From assembly GCA_944385765.1 (NCBI GenBank), contig CALWYL010000020.1:1-34538 (forward strand): a stretch of DNA of 34,538 bases. The letters run 5' to 3'. This document shows, piece after piece, positions 23,964 to 32,095 of the stretch; position 1 is the stretch's first letter, and each line of letters begins with the position of its first letter. The position numbers and the translations under genes were made by a program. The notes beneath the pieces are model-generated. The model made no database searches. It was not told where the DNA came from and saw only the letters and a program-made list of their open reading frames with translations. This stretch comes from an uncultured Oscillospiraceae bacterium (GTDB lineage Bacteria > Bacillota > Clostridia > Oscillospirales > Oscillospiraceae).

Positions 23964-25040
23964 ATGAGCGAGAGAATAGCGATAAAGGGCAACGAGGCCA
24001 TAAGTGAGACGGCGATACGCTGCGGGCTGGACTTCTTCGCGGGCTACCCCATAACCCCGCAGACGGAGATGCTGGAGTACATATCCAGACGGCTCCCGCA
24101 GGAGGGCAAGGTGTTTGTGCAGGCGGAGAGCGAGATAGCCTCCTCCAACATGATACTGGGCGCGGCCATAGGAGGGGCGAGGGCCATGACGGCCACCTCC
24201 GGCCCGGGCCTGGCGCTGATGGCGGAGGTGCTGTGCAACTTCGGCATAGGCCGCCTGCCTGTGGTGCTGGTGGACGTGCAGAGGGCGTTCAACACGATTT
24301 CCCCCTGCCAGAGCGACTACAATTTCCTGGTGAAGGGCCTGGGCCACGGCGGGACGAGGGCCTTTGTCACGGCGCCGATGAACGTGCAGGAGGCGGTGGA
24401 CTGCACCGAGCTCTCCTTTGAGAAGGCCTGGGAGTACTGCGTGCCGGCCATACTGCTGATAGACGGAATGCTGGGCCAGACGACGGAGGGCGTGGTGCTG
24501 CCGGAGAAAAAGACCGAGCTGCCCCCGCCGAAGTACGCCGTGCCCACGGGCCGGGGAAACAAGGCGCAGAGGACATTCCAGCTCTTCAACGGGAACTACC
24601 GGGGCCTCTTCGGCGAGGACGCCACGGAGGCCTGCCTGGTGGACAACAACAGGATGTACCGCGAGTGGGTGAAAACCGAGGCGCGCAGCGCCTCCTACCG
24701 CATGGAGGACGCGGAGTACGCCATCTTCGCCTACGGCAGCTGCGCGCGCATCTGCCTGGACGTGGTGGATGAGCTGCGCGCGGAGGGGTATGCCGTGGGC
24801 ATGTTCAGGCCCATAACCCTCTTCCCCTTCCCGGAGCTGCAGATACAGGCAATACACGGCATAAAGGCGGCGCTCAGCGTGGAGATGGCGCTGCCGGAGC
24901 AGTTTTACCCCGACGTGGCGCTCAACCTGGACAGGAGCATACCCCTGTACAGCTACTCGCGCTGCGGAGGAAACCTGGTGGAGGCCGGGGACGTGGCCGG
25001 GACCATGAGGAAGATAATCACCGAAGGGGAGGGGCGCTGA
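23964..25040 (+). CDS. korA: 2-oxoacid:ferredoxin oxidoreductase subunit alpha (KorA/VorB-like)
   Basis: A 358-residue alpha subunit with the N-terminal pyrimidine-binding TPP-family domain (Gly-Asn-Glu-Ala-Ile, then Gly-Tyr-Pro-Ile-Thr-Pro-Gln-Thr-Glu, and Ala-Thr-Ser-Gly-Pro-Gly-Leu-Ala-Leu-Met) and the C-terminal transketolase-like domain (Phe-Arg-Pro-Ile-Thr-Leu-Phe-Pro-Phe-Pro). The Gly-Tyr-Pro-Ile-Thr-Pro signature is shared by 2-oxoglutarate and branched-chain 2-oxoacid enzymes (Kor, Vor), so substrate class cannot be settled. It oxidatively decarboxylates a 2-oxo acid to acyl-CoA with reduced ferredoxin. I take ATG 23964 as the start rather than the GTG just before it, because the GAGGT site spaces better. 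Confidence 0.9.
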   Translation: MSERIAIKGNEAISETAIRCGLDFFAGYPITPQTEMLEYISRRLPQEGKVFVQAESEIASSNMILGAAIGGARAMTATSGPGLALMAEVLCNFGIGRLPVVLVDVQRAFNTISPCQSDYNFLVKGLGHGGTRAFVTAPMNVQEAVDCTELSFEKAWEYCVPAILLIDGMLGQTTEGVVLPEKKTELPPPKYAVPTGRGNKAQRTFQLFNGNYRGLFGEDATEACLVDNNRMYREWVKTEARSASYRMEDAEYAIFAYGSCARICLDVVDELRAEGYAVGMFRPITLFPFPELQIQAIHGIKAALSVEMALPEQFYPDVALNLDRSIPLYSYSRCGGNLVEAGDVAGTMRKIITEGEGR

Positions 25041-25043
25041 AAA

Positions 25044-25775
25044 ATGGAACAGATATACGGCAGGACGAAGTCCATCCTGGCGAAGCCGACGCCGTTTTGC
25101 GCCGGCTGCTCGCACGGGCTTATCGTCAAGAGCTGCGCCGAGGTGATAGACGAGATGGACATCGCCGGGCGCATATCCTGGGGCGGCTCCGCGGGATGCA
25201 CGGGTTTCAGCAGCTTCATAACCGAGTTTGACTCCTTCAACAGCCCGCACGGGCGCTCGCCCACCGAGGCCACCGGGCTGAAGCGCTGCAATCCCCACTC
25301 GGTTGTGGTGCTGTACCAGGGCGACGGCGACGCGGCCTCGATAGGCCTGGGTGACACGCTGCACGCGGCGAACAGGGGAGAGGCCTTCACCGTGCTCTGC
25401 GCAAACAACTGCATATACGGCATGACGGGAGGGCAGGCCAGCGCCACCACCCCGGTGGGAGCGGTGACCAAGACGACGCTGAGCGGCTGCGAGGTGCCGC
25501 CCATAAAGCTGGCGGAGATGATAGCCATGCTGGAGCGCCCGGCCTTCGTGGCCAGGTGCAGCGTACACACGCCGGCGGCTGTGGCGGACTTCAAGCGCTG
25601 CTTCAAAAAGGCCCTGGACTACCAGATGAAGTACAACGCCTACGCCTATATCGAGGTGCTGGCGACCTGCGTCACGGGCTCAAAAGTGAACCCGAGAAAA
25701 ATCAGGGAGCACATCGAGAGGAATGTGATACCCGTTTTCCCGCTCGGCATTTTTAAAGACACCTACGGAGATTAA
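25044..25775 (+). CDS. korB: 2-oxoacid:ferredoxin oxidoreductase subunit beta (TPP-binding)
   Basis: A 243-residue beta subunit carrying the thiamine-diphosphate site: Gly-Asp-Gly-Asp-Ala-Ala at about residue 93 with the closing Asn-Asn about 25 residues later, followed by Ile-Tyr-Gly-Met-Thr-Gly-Gly-Gln. The N-terminal Phe-Cys-Ala-Gly-Cys-Ser-His-Gly replaces the more usual Phe-Cys-Pro-Gly-Cys-Gly-His-Gly but keeps both Cys and the His. Starts 3 bases after the alpha stop; the two form the catalytic core. Confidence 0.93.
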   Translation: MEQIYGRTKSILAKPTPFCAGCSHGLIVKSCAEVIDEMDIAGRISWGGSAGCTGFSSFITEFDSFNSPHGRSPTEATGLKRCNPHSVVVLYQGDGDAASIGLGDTLHAANRGEAFTVLCANNCIYGMTGGQASATTPVGAVTKTTLSGCEVPPIKLAEMIAMLERPAFVARCSVHTPAAVADFKRCFKKALDYQMKYNAYAYIEVLATCVTGSKVNPRKIREHIERNVIPVFPLGIFKDTYGD

Positions 25776-25786
25776 GGAGCGAAGAG

Positions 25787-26353
25787 ATGGAGACAGCTGT
25801 TTTTGTCGCCGGCTCGGGCGGACACGGCATACAGAACCTGGGAAAGACGCTGGTTCAGGCGGCTTTGCTCAACGGCATGGAGGCCACCTGCTACCCCAGG
25901 TACAGCATTGAGAAGCGGGGCGGGTACTCCTCCTGCTATCTGCTGTTCAGCGACTCGCAGATAGGAAATGTGAAAAAGGAGCGCTCGGACCTGGTGGTGA
26001 CCGTGGACCAGAGGGCGTTCAACATGTTCGCGCAGACTGTGAAGCCGGGCGGGTATTTGCTGGTGAACAGCTCTACCGTGGACAGCGCGGGCGCGCCGGG
26101 GAACTGCCATCTGCTGGCCTTCCCCATCATGGATATGGCGCTGCAGCTGGGCGGGCAGAAGGCCATAAGCACTCTGCTCACCGGCATAATAGCCGGCATA
26201 CCGGGGCTCTTCCGCGACGTGCAGGCGGTGAGGGCGCTGATAGCCGAGAAGTGGAGCCGGAGGCCGGAGCTGGAGAAGATGAACCTGGCCGCCTTCGACG
26301 AGGGGCTGCCCCTGGGGGCCGGCATAGTTGTCGACGGGCTGAAACGCGGGTGA
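25787..26353 (+). CDS. korC: 2-oxoacid:ferredoxin oxidoreductase subunit gamma
   Basis: A 188-residue gamma subunit with the Gly-Ser-Gly-Gly-His-Gly-Ile-Gln opening and the Tyr-Ser-Ile-Glu-Lys-Arg-Gly-Gly-Tyr-Ser segment (usually Gly-Pro-Glu-x-Arg-Gly-Gly) of this family, thought to bind CoA. It ends the D-A-B-C set of genes for the oxidoreductase. The MFS gene starts 4 bases after its stop. Confidence 0.92.
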   Translation: METAVFVAGSGGHGIQNLGKTLVQAALLNGMEATCYPRYSIEKRGGYSSCYLLFSDSQIGNVKKERSDLVVTVDQRAFNMFAQTVKPGGYLLVNSSTVDSAGAPGNCHLLAFPIMDMALQLGGQKAISTLLTGIIAGIPGLFRDVQAVRALIAEKWSRRPELEKMNLAAFDEGLPLGAGIVVDGLKRG

Positions 26354-26357
26354 CCGC

Positions 26358-27638
26358 ATGAAGAGGAGACCCTTTTACGGCTGGCTCAACCTGGCGGTGC
26401 TCTGGCTCAGCTACGGCACGGTGGTGGCGGCCATATCCTACGCCTTCGGCGTCGTGGTGAACGACATGGCGGACAGCCTGGGCATGACCATGACCCTGGC
26501 CACGGGCGCGTATACGGGCTACACGCTGGTACACGCCCTGTCCGCGCCGCTGGCCGGCAAATTCATAAACCGCTTCGGGGCCAAGGCGAGCATGGCTGTG
26601 GGGCTGGCCCTGATGGCCATTGGCTGCCTGCTCATGGCGCTGGTGGGGCGCTCGGTGTGGTTCTACTACGTGTTCTGGATTTTCTTCATCGGCTTCGGCA
26701 TGCGCTTCGGCACGCTGCTGCCGGAGCAGGTGAACATCTCCAAGTGGTTCTTCAACTACCGGGGGCTGGCGATGGCGCTGCTGCTCACCGCCGGCGGCGT
26801 GGGGGGCTACATATTCACGCCGGTCTGCACCTGGGTGAACAGCCACAGCGGCTGGCGGAGCGTCTGGCTGATGATAGCCGCCCTGGCCGGGGCGTCCATA
26901 CTGCTGACGCTGCTCGTGGTGCGCGAGTCCCCGGAGAAGTACGGCCTGCAGCCGGACAACGGCAGGAGCCCGGCCGCAAAGGCGGGCAAGGCCGCCGGCG
27001 CGGCCTACAAGACCTCCGAGTGCTGGCGGCTGAGGGACGCGGAGCGCACCGCGCCATTCTACATGCTGATATTCCTCTATTTCGCCTCCTCATACCAGCT
27101 CAGCATCATCTCGTCGCAGGCCATAAACCACCTGGAGCTGCAGGGCATAGAGCGCGGCCTCGCCGCGGGCGCCGTGGGCATGTTCGCGCTCATAAACACC
27201 TTTGGGCGTGTGGCGGTGGGGGTGCTGGGCGACCGCGTGGACATGAAGAAGATAGTCGTGGCCGGCGCGGCGCTCTCGGCGGCGGGCTTCCTGCTGCTGA
27301 TGAACGCCACGGGCATGGCCGCGGTGTATATCTCGCTCATACTCTCCGGCCTGGGATACGGGATAATCATGGTGGCGCCGCAGAACATGCTGCTCAACTA
27401 CTACGGCAGCTATGACTACGCGAATATAAACGGGCTCTACTCGATGATTGCCGGGGTGCTGTCCTCCATACCGTCCGTGCTGGTGGGGTGGTTCTACGAC
27501 CTGAGGGGCGACTACAGCTTCGCCTGGATACTGGGCATAGCGCTCATGGCACTGTGCCTGCTCATAGGACTCATTATCAGGCCGCCGCGGCTCTGCAGCC
27601 GGACCGGCATGGCCGGACAGGCCCTGGGCGGCAATTGA
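26358..27638 (+). CDS. MFS transporter, oxalate/formate antiporter-like (OFA/MCT type)
   Basis: A 426-residue 12-helix major facilitator. It opens with the OFA-family pattern of a short basic N-terminus then Gly-Trp-Leu-Asn-Leu-Ala in helix 1, has Gly-Lys-Phe-Ile-Asn-Arg-Phe-Gly-Ala-Lys in the A-motif loop, and a variable cytoplasmic loop near residue 200-230 rich in Lys and Ala. This family moves mono- and dicarboxylates, often in exchange. In the block it may import the substrate acid or export the end-product acid. It starts 4 bases after the gamma-subunit stop, so is co-translated with the oxidoreductase. Confidence 0.85.
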   Translation: MKRRPFYGWLNLAVLWLSYGTVVAAISYAFGVVVNDMADSLGMTMTLATGAYTGYTLVHALSAPLAGKFINRFGAKASMAVGLALMAIGCLLMALVGRSVWFYYVFWIFFIGFGMRFGTLLPEQVNISKWFFNYRGLAMALLLTAGGVGGYIFTPVCTWVNSHSGWRSVWLMIAALAGASILLTLLVVRESPEKYGLQPDNGRSPAAKAGKAAGAAYKTSECWRLRDAERTAPFYMLIFLYFASSYQLSIISSQAINHLELQGIERGLAAGAVGMFALINTFGRVAVGVLGDRVDMKKIVVAGAALSAAGFLLLMNATGMAAVYISLILSGLGYGIIMVAPQNMLLNYYGSYDYANINGLYSMIAGVLSSIPSVLVGWFYDLRGDYSFAWILGIALMALCLLIGLIIRPPRLCSRTGMAGQALGGN

Positions 27639-27653
27639 AAGGGACTGGATAAG

Positions 27654-28616
27654 ATGAAGATAGCAATGCTGGGCGCCGGCGCCACAGGCAGCGTATTTGC
27701 CTCATATCTCAGGCTGGGCGGCGCCGAGGTATATCTGGTTGACCCGTACAGGGCGCACATGGAGGCCGTGGCGGCGCGGGGGATGCTCTTCCACACGCCG
27801 GAGGGCGACAGGGTGGTGGAGGGGTTCCACACCTCTGTCAGCGCGGAGGGCCTGGGCGTGATGGACGCGGTCATCGTGCTGACAAAGTGCAACTACACGG
27901 AGGCCGCGCTCTCCGCCGCCCTGGGCTGCCTGGGGCCCCACACCGTGGTGATGTCGCTGCAGAACGGGCTGGGCAACGTGGAGCAGCTGGCGAAATACGC
28001 GCCGCTGGAGCGGATACTCTACGGCTCGGGGAACATAGGCACCGAGCTGCCGGCCCCGGGGGAGTGCAGGGCGCTGCCGACGGAAGGGGTGCAGCTGCAC
28101 TTCGGCGTGCTGAGGCACAACGCCGTCACGGACAAAGCGGGCGCGGAGCTGCTGGGGCTCTTCCGCGCCGGCGGCTGCCGGGCCGACCTGGACGAGGACA
28201 TAGGCTTCTTCGTCTGGCGCAAGGCGGCGGCCAACTCCGCGGCAAACGCGCTGATGGGCCTGCTGCGGCTCAACGCCGGGGACATGTTCGCAAACAGCCA
28301 CGCGCGGAGCATTTTCCTGAACATACTGCGCGAGTGCGCCGATGTGGCCACCGCCGCCGGGCTGGACGGGGAGAGGATTTTTGAGCTCTGCAGGGACCCG
28401 GTGCTCGGCTCGATGCGCGACTACCTCTCCTCCACCGCACAGGACATGCTCATATACAGGCGCAAGACGGAGATTGACTCCCTGAACGGGGCGATATCCG
28501 CCCTGGGGCGCCGATACGGCGTGACAACGCCGTACAACGACTTCGTGACGGACATGGTCAAGGCCATAGAGGAGAACTACGACCGGCAGTACTTCAACCT
28601 GAAAAAGGAGGCATAA
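27654..28616 (+). CDS. Ketopantoate-reductase-family (PanE/ApbA-like) 2-oxoacid reductase
   Basis: A 320-residue NAD(P)H-dependent reductase: N-terminal Rossmann motif Gly-Ala-Gly-Ala-Thr-Gly-Ser, mid-region Gln-Asn-Gly-Leu-Gly-Asn, and a helical C-terminal domain with Lys190 in Trp-Arg-Lys-Ala-Ala-Ala-Asn-Ser, and Thr-Glu-Ile-Asp-Ser-Leu-Asn-Gly, which hold the catalytic Lys and substrate-side residues of 2-dehydropantoate 2-reductases. No panB or panC lies nearby, so a role on another 2-oxo acid, giving a 2-hydroxy acid (or the reverse), fits the catabolic context better than CoA synthesis. It could act as an entry step by oxidising a hydroxy acid to the oxo acid. Confidence 0.82.
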   Translation: MKIAMLGAGATGSVFASYLRLGGAEVYLVDPYRAHMEAVAARGMLFHTPEGDRVVEGFHTSVSAEGLGVMDAVIVLTKCNYTEAALSAALGCLGPHTVVMSLQNGLGNVEQLAKYAPLERILYGSGNIGTELPAPGECRALPTEGVQLHFGVLRHNAVTDKAGAELLGLFRAGGCRADLDEDIGFFVWRKAAANSAANALMGLLRLNAGDMFANSHARSIFLNILRECADVATAAGLDGERIFELCRDPVLGSMRDYLSSTAQDMLIYRRKTEIDSLNGAISALGRRYGVTTPYNDFVTDMVKAIEENYDRQYFNLKKEA

Positions 28617-28619
28617 ATT

Positions 28620-30326
28620 GTGAGAAGCGACGAGATGAAACTGGGGGTGGACCGCGGGCTGTGCAGGAGCCTGATGATGACGGGCGGCCTGGACGCGGAC
28701 ATGGTGCGTCGTCCGCTGATAGGCGTGGTGAACTCCTACACCAACCTCTTCACGGGCCACGCGACGCTGGACAAGATAGGCGAGTATGTCAAGGAGGGCA
28801 TACTCATGGCCGGGGGCACGCCCTGCATGACGGGCACCGTGGCCATATGCGACGGGATGTGCGAGAACACGCCGGGCATGCTCTACCCGCTGCCCAGCAG
28901 GGACATAATAGCCGACTCGGTGGAGTGCTATGTGGAGGGGCACATGCTGGACGGCCTGGTCTGCATAGCCAGCTGCGACAAGATTGTCCCGGGAATGCTG
29001 ATGGCCATGATGAGGCTGGACATCCCCTGCATCATGATTACCGGCGGCATAGCCATGCCCGCCACAAAGGACGGCAAACAGGTGGACTCCAACGAGGAGA
29101 TAGCGAAGATAATGGCCGCCAAGTCCGGCAAGATAGACATGAAGCGGCTGATTGAGCTGGAGGAGGACAACGGCCTCGTCGGCTGTGGCCCCGCGTGCAT
29201 GACCGGGCTGGGGACGGCCCTCTCCATGCAGATGGTCTCCGAGGTGCTCGGCGTGGGCGTGCTGGGCAACTCGACCGTGCCGGCCTTCTACACCAGGCGC
29301 ATACACATGGCGCGCAACGCCGGCAAGAGGATAGTTGAGATGGTACACGAGGACCTCAGACCCTCCAGGATAGTCAGCAAGCAGTCCTTCCTCAACTGCC
29401 TGGCCGTGGACATGATGGTGGGCTGCTCCACCAACAGCGCGCTGCACATCCCGGCCATCGCCGCCGAGGCGGGCTACAGGATAACGCTGGATGACTTCGA
29501 CCGGGCCAGCAAGAGCACGCCGCAGATAGTCAAGCTGAGCCCCTCCAGCACCAAGTACAGCCCCTACGACTTCTTCCTCGCCGGTGGGCTGGAGGCCGTG
29601 ATGAAGCAGGCCATAGACGCCGGATACATGGACGGGAGCACCATGACCTACGGCGGAAAGACCCTGGGCGAGATGGTGGAGAACGCCAGGGTGCTCAACG
29701 ACGACTGCATACGCCCCTTCAGCAACGCCTACACAGAGCGCGGCGGCCTGGCGGTGCTCAAGGGGAACCTGGCGCCGGAGGGCTGCGTGATAAAGACCAG
29801 CGGCGTCATCAGGGAGATGTGGGAGCACACGGGCAGGGCAAAGGTGTTCGACACGGAGATGGACTGCTTCAACGCCTTGAACGCGGGCCGGATAGAGCCC
29901 GGCGACTGCATTGTCATCCGCTATGAGGGCCCCGTGGGAGGGCCCGGGATGAGGGAGATGCTCACCATCACCAACACCATGAGGGCCCTGGGGCTGAGCA
30001 GCAGCGTGTCGCTGATAACCGACGGGCGCTTCTCCGGAGGCAGCGTCGGCGGGGTGATAGGCCATGTGGCGCCGGAGGCGGCGGTGGGCGGCCTCATAGG
30101 GCTCGTGGAGGACGGCGACATCATAGAGTACAGCATACCCCGTGGCACAATTGAGCTCAAGGTGGGCGAGGACGTGATTGCCGAGCGGCGCGCCAGGTGG
30201 CAGCCGCCCAAGCCGCGCAGGATACGCGGCTGCCTGGCGAAATACGCGCAGATGGCCGCCTCCCCCATCGAGGGCGCCCGGATGATCCCGGATACAGAGA
30301 GGAAGTACCGCGAGCCGCTCAAGTGA
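28620..30326 (+). CDS. IlvD/EDD-family dehydratase, paralogue 2 with altered Cys motif
   Basis: A 568-residue second member of the dihydroxy-acid dehydratase family. Cys119 sits in Ser-Cys-Asp-Lys-Ile-Val-Pro-Gly as expected, and the C-terminal Ser-Ser-Val-Ser-Leu-Ile-Thr-Asp-Gly-Arg-Phe-Ser-Gly stretch is intact. The second cluster motif differs: instead of Cys-Pro-Thr-Cys-Gly-Ser-Cys it reads Gly-Cys-Gly-Pro-Ala-Cys (Cys189, Cys193), with a one-residue shift relative to the following conserved Ser-Glu-Val-Leu-Gly helix. It may use a different cluster or substrate than paralogue 1. Start GTG 28620 is supported by GGAGG eight bases upstream; a Met six codons in is the alternative. It is the last gene of the block. 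Confidence 0.87.
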   Translation: MRSDEMKLGVDRGLCRSLMMTGGLDADMVRRPLIGVVNSYTNLFTGHATLDKIGEYVKEGILMAGGTPCMTGTVAICDGMCENTPGMLYPLPSRDIIADSVECYVEGHMLDGLVCIASCDKIVPGMLMAMMRLDIPCIMITGGIAMPATKDGKQVDSNEEIAKIMAAKSGKIDMKRLIELEEDNGLVGCGPACMTGLGTALSMQMVSEVLGVGVLGNSTVPAFYTRRIHMARNAGKRIVEMVHEDLRPSRIVSKQSFLNCLAVDMMVGCSTNSALHIPAIAAEAGYRITLDDFDRASKSTPQIVKLSPSSTKYSPYDFFLAGGLEAVMKQAIDAGYMDGSTMTYGGKTLGEMVENARVLNDDCIRPFSNAYTERGGLAVLKGNLAPEGCVIKTSGVIREMWEHTGRAKVFDTEMDCFNALNAGRIEPGDCIVIRYEGPVGGPGMREMLTITNTMRALGLSSSVSLITDGRFSGGSVGGVIGHVAPEAAVGGLIGLVEDGDIIEYSIPRGTIELKVGEDVIAERRARWQPPKPRRIRGCLAKYAQMAASPIEGARMIPDTERKYREPLK

Positions 30327-30333
30327 GCGGATA

Positions 30334-30367
30334 AAAAAGTCTCCGTGAGGAATCACGGAGACTTTTT
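30334..30367. terminator. Bidirectional terminator between the block and the AraC gene
   Basis: A perfect 14-bp stem (30334-30347 with 30354-30367, loop AGGAAT) flanked by A and T tracts works in both directions. Its left-reading arm encodes the last residues and the stop of the AraC-type regulator, so the terminator overlaps that reading frame. Confidence 0.93.
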
Positions 30368-31957
30368 CTCATTCCGGGGCGGCCTGTAGCGCGCCGTGTA
30401 CTCGCTGGGCGAGCAGCCCACGAGGCGGCGGAAGGTGCGAGAGAAAAACTGCGGGTTTCGGTAGCCCACCGCGGCGGCTATCTCGGCTATCACGGGGCGC
30501 TCTTTCTGGCTCAGGAGTTCCTTTGCCCGGCCGATGCGGCACTCCGTGAGATAGGCGGAGAAGGTCTTGCCGGTGTGCCTGTGAAAGAAGCGGCTTGTGT
30601 AGCTGGGGCTGAAGCCGACGAACTCGGCCAGGCCCTCCAGGCTCAGGTCCAGCGCGTAGTTGTCCTCCACATAGGCGGTCATGCGGTAGATGAGCAGGTT
30701 GTCGCGCCCGCTGTTCGCCTCGGCCTGGGCCCGGGCGTTTTTGAAGATGCGCAGGTAGTGTTCGGCAATCTCCTCCACGGTCACGTACTTGTCAAAGCAG
30801 CGGCTCATGGCCCGGCGCTCGGGCGTGACCCCGTAGCGGTGGCAGAAGGCGTCGTACACGACGTTTATGGCGCTGCAGGAGTAATAGTAGTAGTTTATGC
30901 TGGCGCTGGACTTTAAAAGGCGCAGAAAGAGCTCCTCTATGGCGCTCTCAAACTCGGTGAAGGGGGTTATCAGCGAGAACTCCCTGATGGTGGATATGCA
31001 GCGCTCGAGCTCCTCCGCGGCCGGCACCTCCCGCTTCTGGCGCAGGGTTTTGACCGAGAGGAGCTGCTCCTCGCCGTAGAATATCCTCATGCGCTTGGCG
31101 TTTATGCACTCGCGGTAGACGACATTGAACTCCGTGGGCGAGTTGACATGCCGGCCCACAAAGAGGGCGGTCATGCCGTCGTCCATGAGCTGGTATATCT
31201 GCGAGAGCAGCGTGTTTATCTGCTCGCGGTATTTTTTCGCGCTGGGCTGGCGGAAGTCGTTTATTATGATGCAGACGGAGTTGTTGCTGATGCTGAACAC
31301 CTCGCCGCCGGCGTATCTGTTGAGCAGGACGTACAGCTCGTCGCGCAGGAGCTCTTCGAGCATGCGGTACACCCGGCGGTTGTGCGTGTAGTCGTCAAAG
31401 TAGTTGTAGGGCATGGCCTTGCTGATGACCAGGTAGTGCCCCGCGGGGGAGACGATGTTGAGGTTGTACTCCTCGGTGATTTCCCTGAACTGCTCCAGCG
31501 ACACGCCGGAGATTATCTCCTTGAGCTGTTCCTCGCGTGTGAAGCGGCTGGCGCGCATCTGTATGTCCGAGCAGCGCAGAAACTGCATGCCTCCCGTGAT
31601 GGAGACGCTCTCCTGCAATATGGCCTGGAAGAGGACCCGGTACAGCTCATTTTCCGCGCGCGTAAACTGCGCGCTGGCCTGCTCCGGCTTGAAGCTGGAG
31701 GAGAACCGGCTGTCCCGGCCCATGCTGAAGAGGATGATGTGCGGGCTGCAGCCGGTGAGGTACAGCCGCATGAGCTCGCGCCGGTAGAACGAGGGCGCGG
31801 CGGCGGCCTGTATGAGCAGGAAATCGGCGCGCTCCCTGACGGCGGCGTCGGCAAAGCCGGCGTCGTCGGAGGCTATGAGCTGCCAATCCGCAGAGCTGAG
31901 ATTGGAGCGCAGGTATTCGGATATCTGCCCGCCGACACTGTATATCAGCTTGAACAA
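30353..31957 (-). CDS. AraC-family transcriptional regulator (YesN-like layout)
   Basis: A 534-residue regulator. The last ~100 residues are an AraC-type double helix-turn-helix, with Leu-Ser-Leu-Glu-Gly-Leu-Ala-Glu-Phe-Val-Gly-Phe-Ser-Pro and Val-Gly-Tyr-Arg-Asn-Pro-Gln-Phe-Phe-Ser-Arg-Thr-Phe-Arg. The N-terminal ~430 residues form a large uncharacterised sensing region. The start is uncertain: I favour TTG 31957 (Met-Phe-Lys-Leu-Ile-Tyr-Ser) with AGGGGG seven bases upstream; a GTG two codons earlier is too close to it, and longer frames to 32095 overlap the promoter. It converges on the catabolic block and is the only regulator beside it, so it likely senses its substrate and activates the block (inference). 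Confidence 0.85.
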   Translation of the reverse strand: MFKLIYSVGGQISEYLRSNLSSADWQLIASDDAGFADAAVRERADFLLIQAAAAPSFYRRELMRLYLTGCSPHIILFSMGRDSRFSSSFKPEQASAQFTRAENELYRVLFQAILQESVSITGGMQFLRCSDIQMRASRFTREEQLKEIISGVSLEQFREITEEYNLNIVSPAGHYLVISKAMPYNYFDDYTHNRRVYRMLEELLRDELYVLLNRYAGGEVFSISNNSVCIIINDFRQPSAKKYREQINTLLSQIYQLMDDGMTALFVGRHVNSPTEFNVVYRECINAKRMRIFYGEEQLLSVKTLRQKREVPAAEELERCISTIREFSLITPFTEFESAIEELFLRLLKSSASINYYYYSCSAINVVYDAFCHRYGVTPERRAMSRCFDKYVTVEEIAEHYLRIFKNARAQAEANSGRDNLLIYRMTAYVEDNYALDLSLEGLAEFVGFSPSYTSRFFHRHTGKTFSAYLTECRIGRAKELLSQKERPVIAEIAAAVGYRNPQFFSRTFRRLVGCSPSEYTARYRPPRNEKKSP

Positions 31958-32032
31958 GTTCACACCCCCTGAGCGTTTTGCGCCGGCAGCGCGCCCCGTG
32001 CCCGGACGGGCGCGCGAAAAGGCCCTGACCCA

Positions 32033-32061
32033 ATTATAGAGTGGCGCGGCCGCCGTGTCAA
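32033..32061 (-). promoter_or_regulatory. Consensus promoter of the AraC-type gene
   Basis: Leftward TTGACA (32061-32056), spacer of exactly 17, TATAAT (32038-32033): a perfect match to the housekeeping-sigma consensus. The leader to the TTG start is about 70 bases. Confidence 0.88.
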
Positions 32062-32095
32062 CGGCCGCGGAGAGACCGCGCCCGCCCCTGAGCAT

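Noticed and set aside
19118..30326. Reading the two IlvD genes and the PanE-like gene as branched-chain amino acid and pantothenate biosynthesis
   Set aside because: No ilvB, ilvC, ilvE, leu, panB or panC genes are present, while transporters, KorDABC, ACD and an enoate reductase are; a catabolic role fits better.
27702..30356. An 884-codon antisense open frame over the PanE-like and IlvD genes, with similar ones at 6730-9021, 18929-20884 and 20894-22834
   Set aside because: Same biased His/Gly/Val/Ala/Arg composition and no ribosome binding site; the sense strand holds clear enzyme families.
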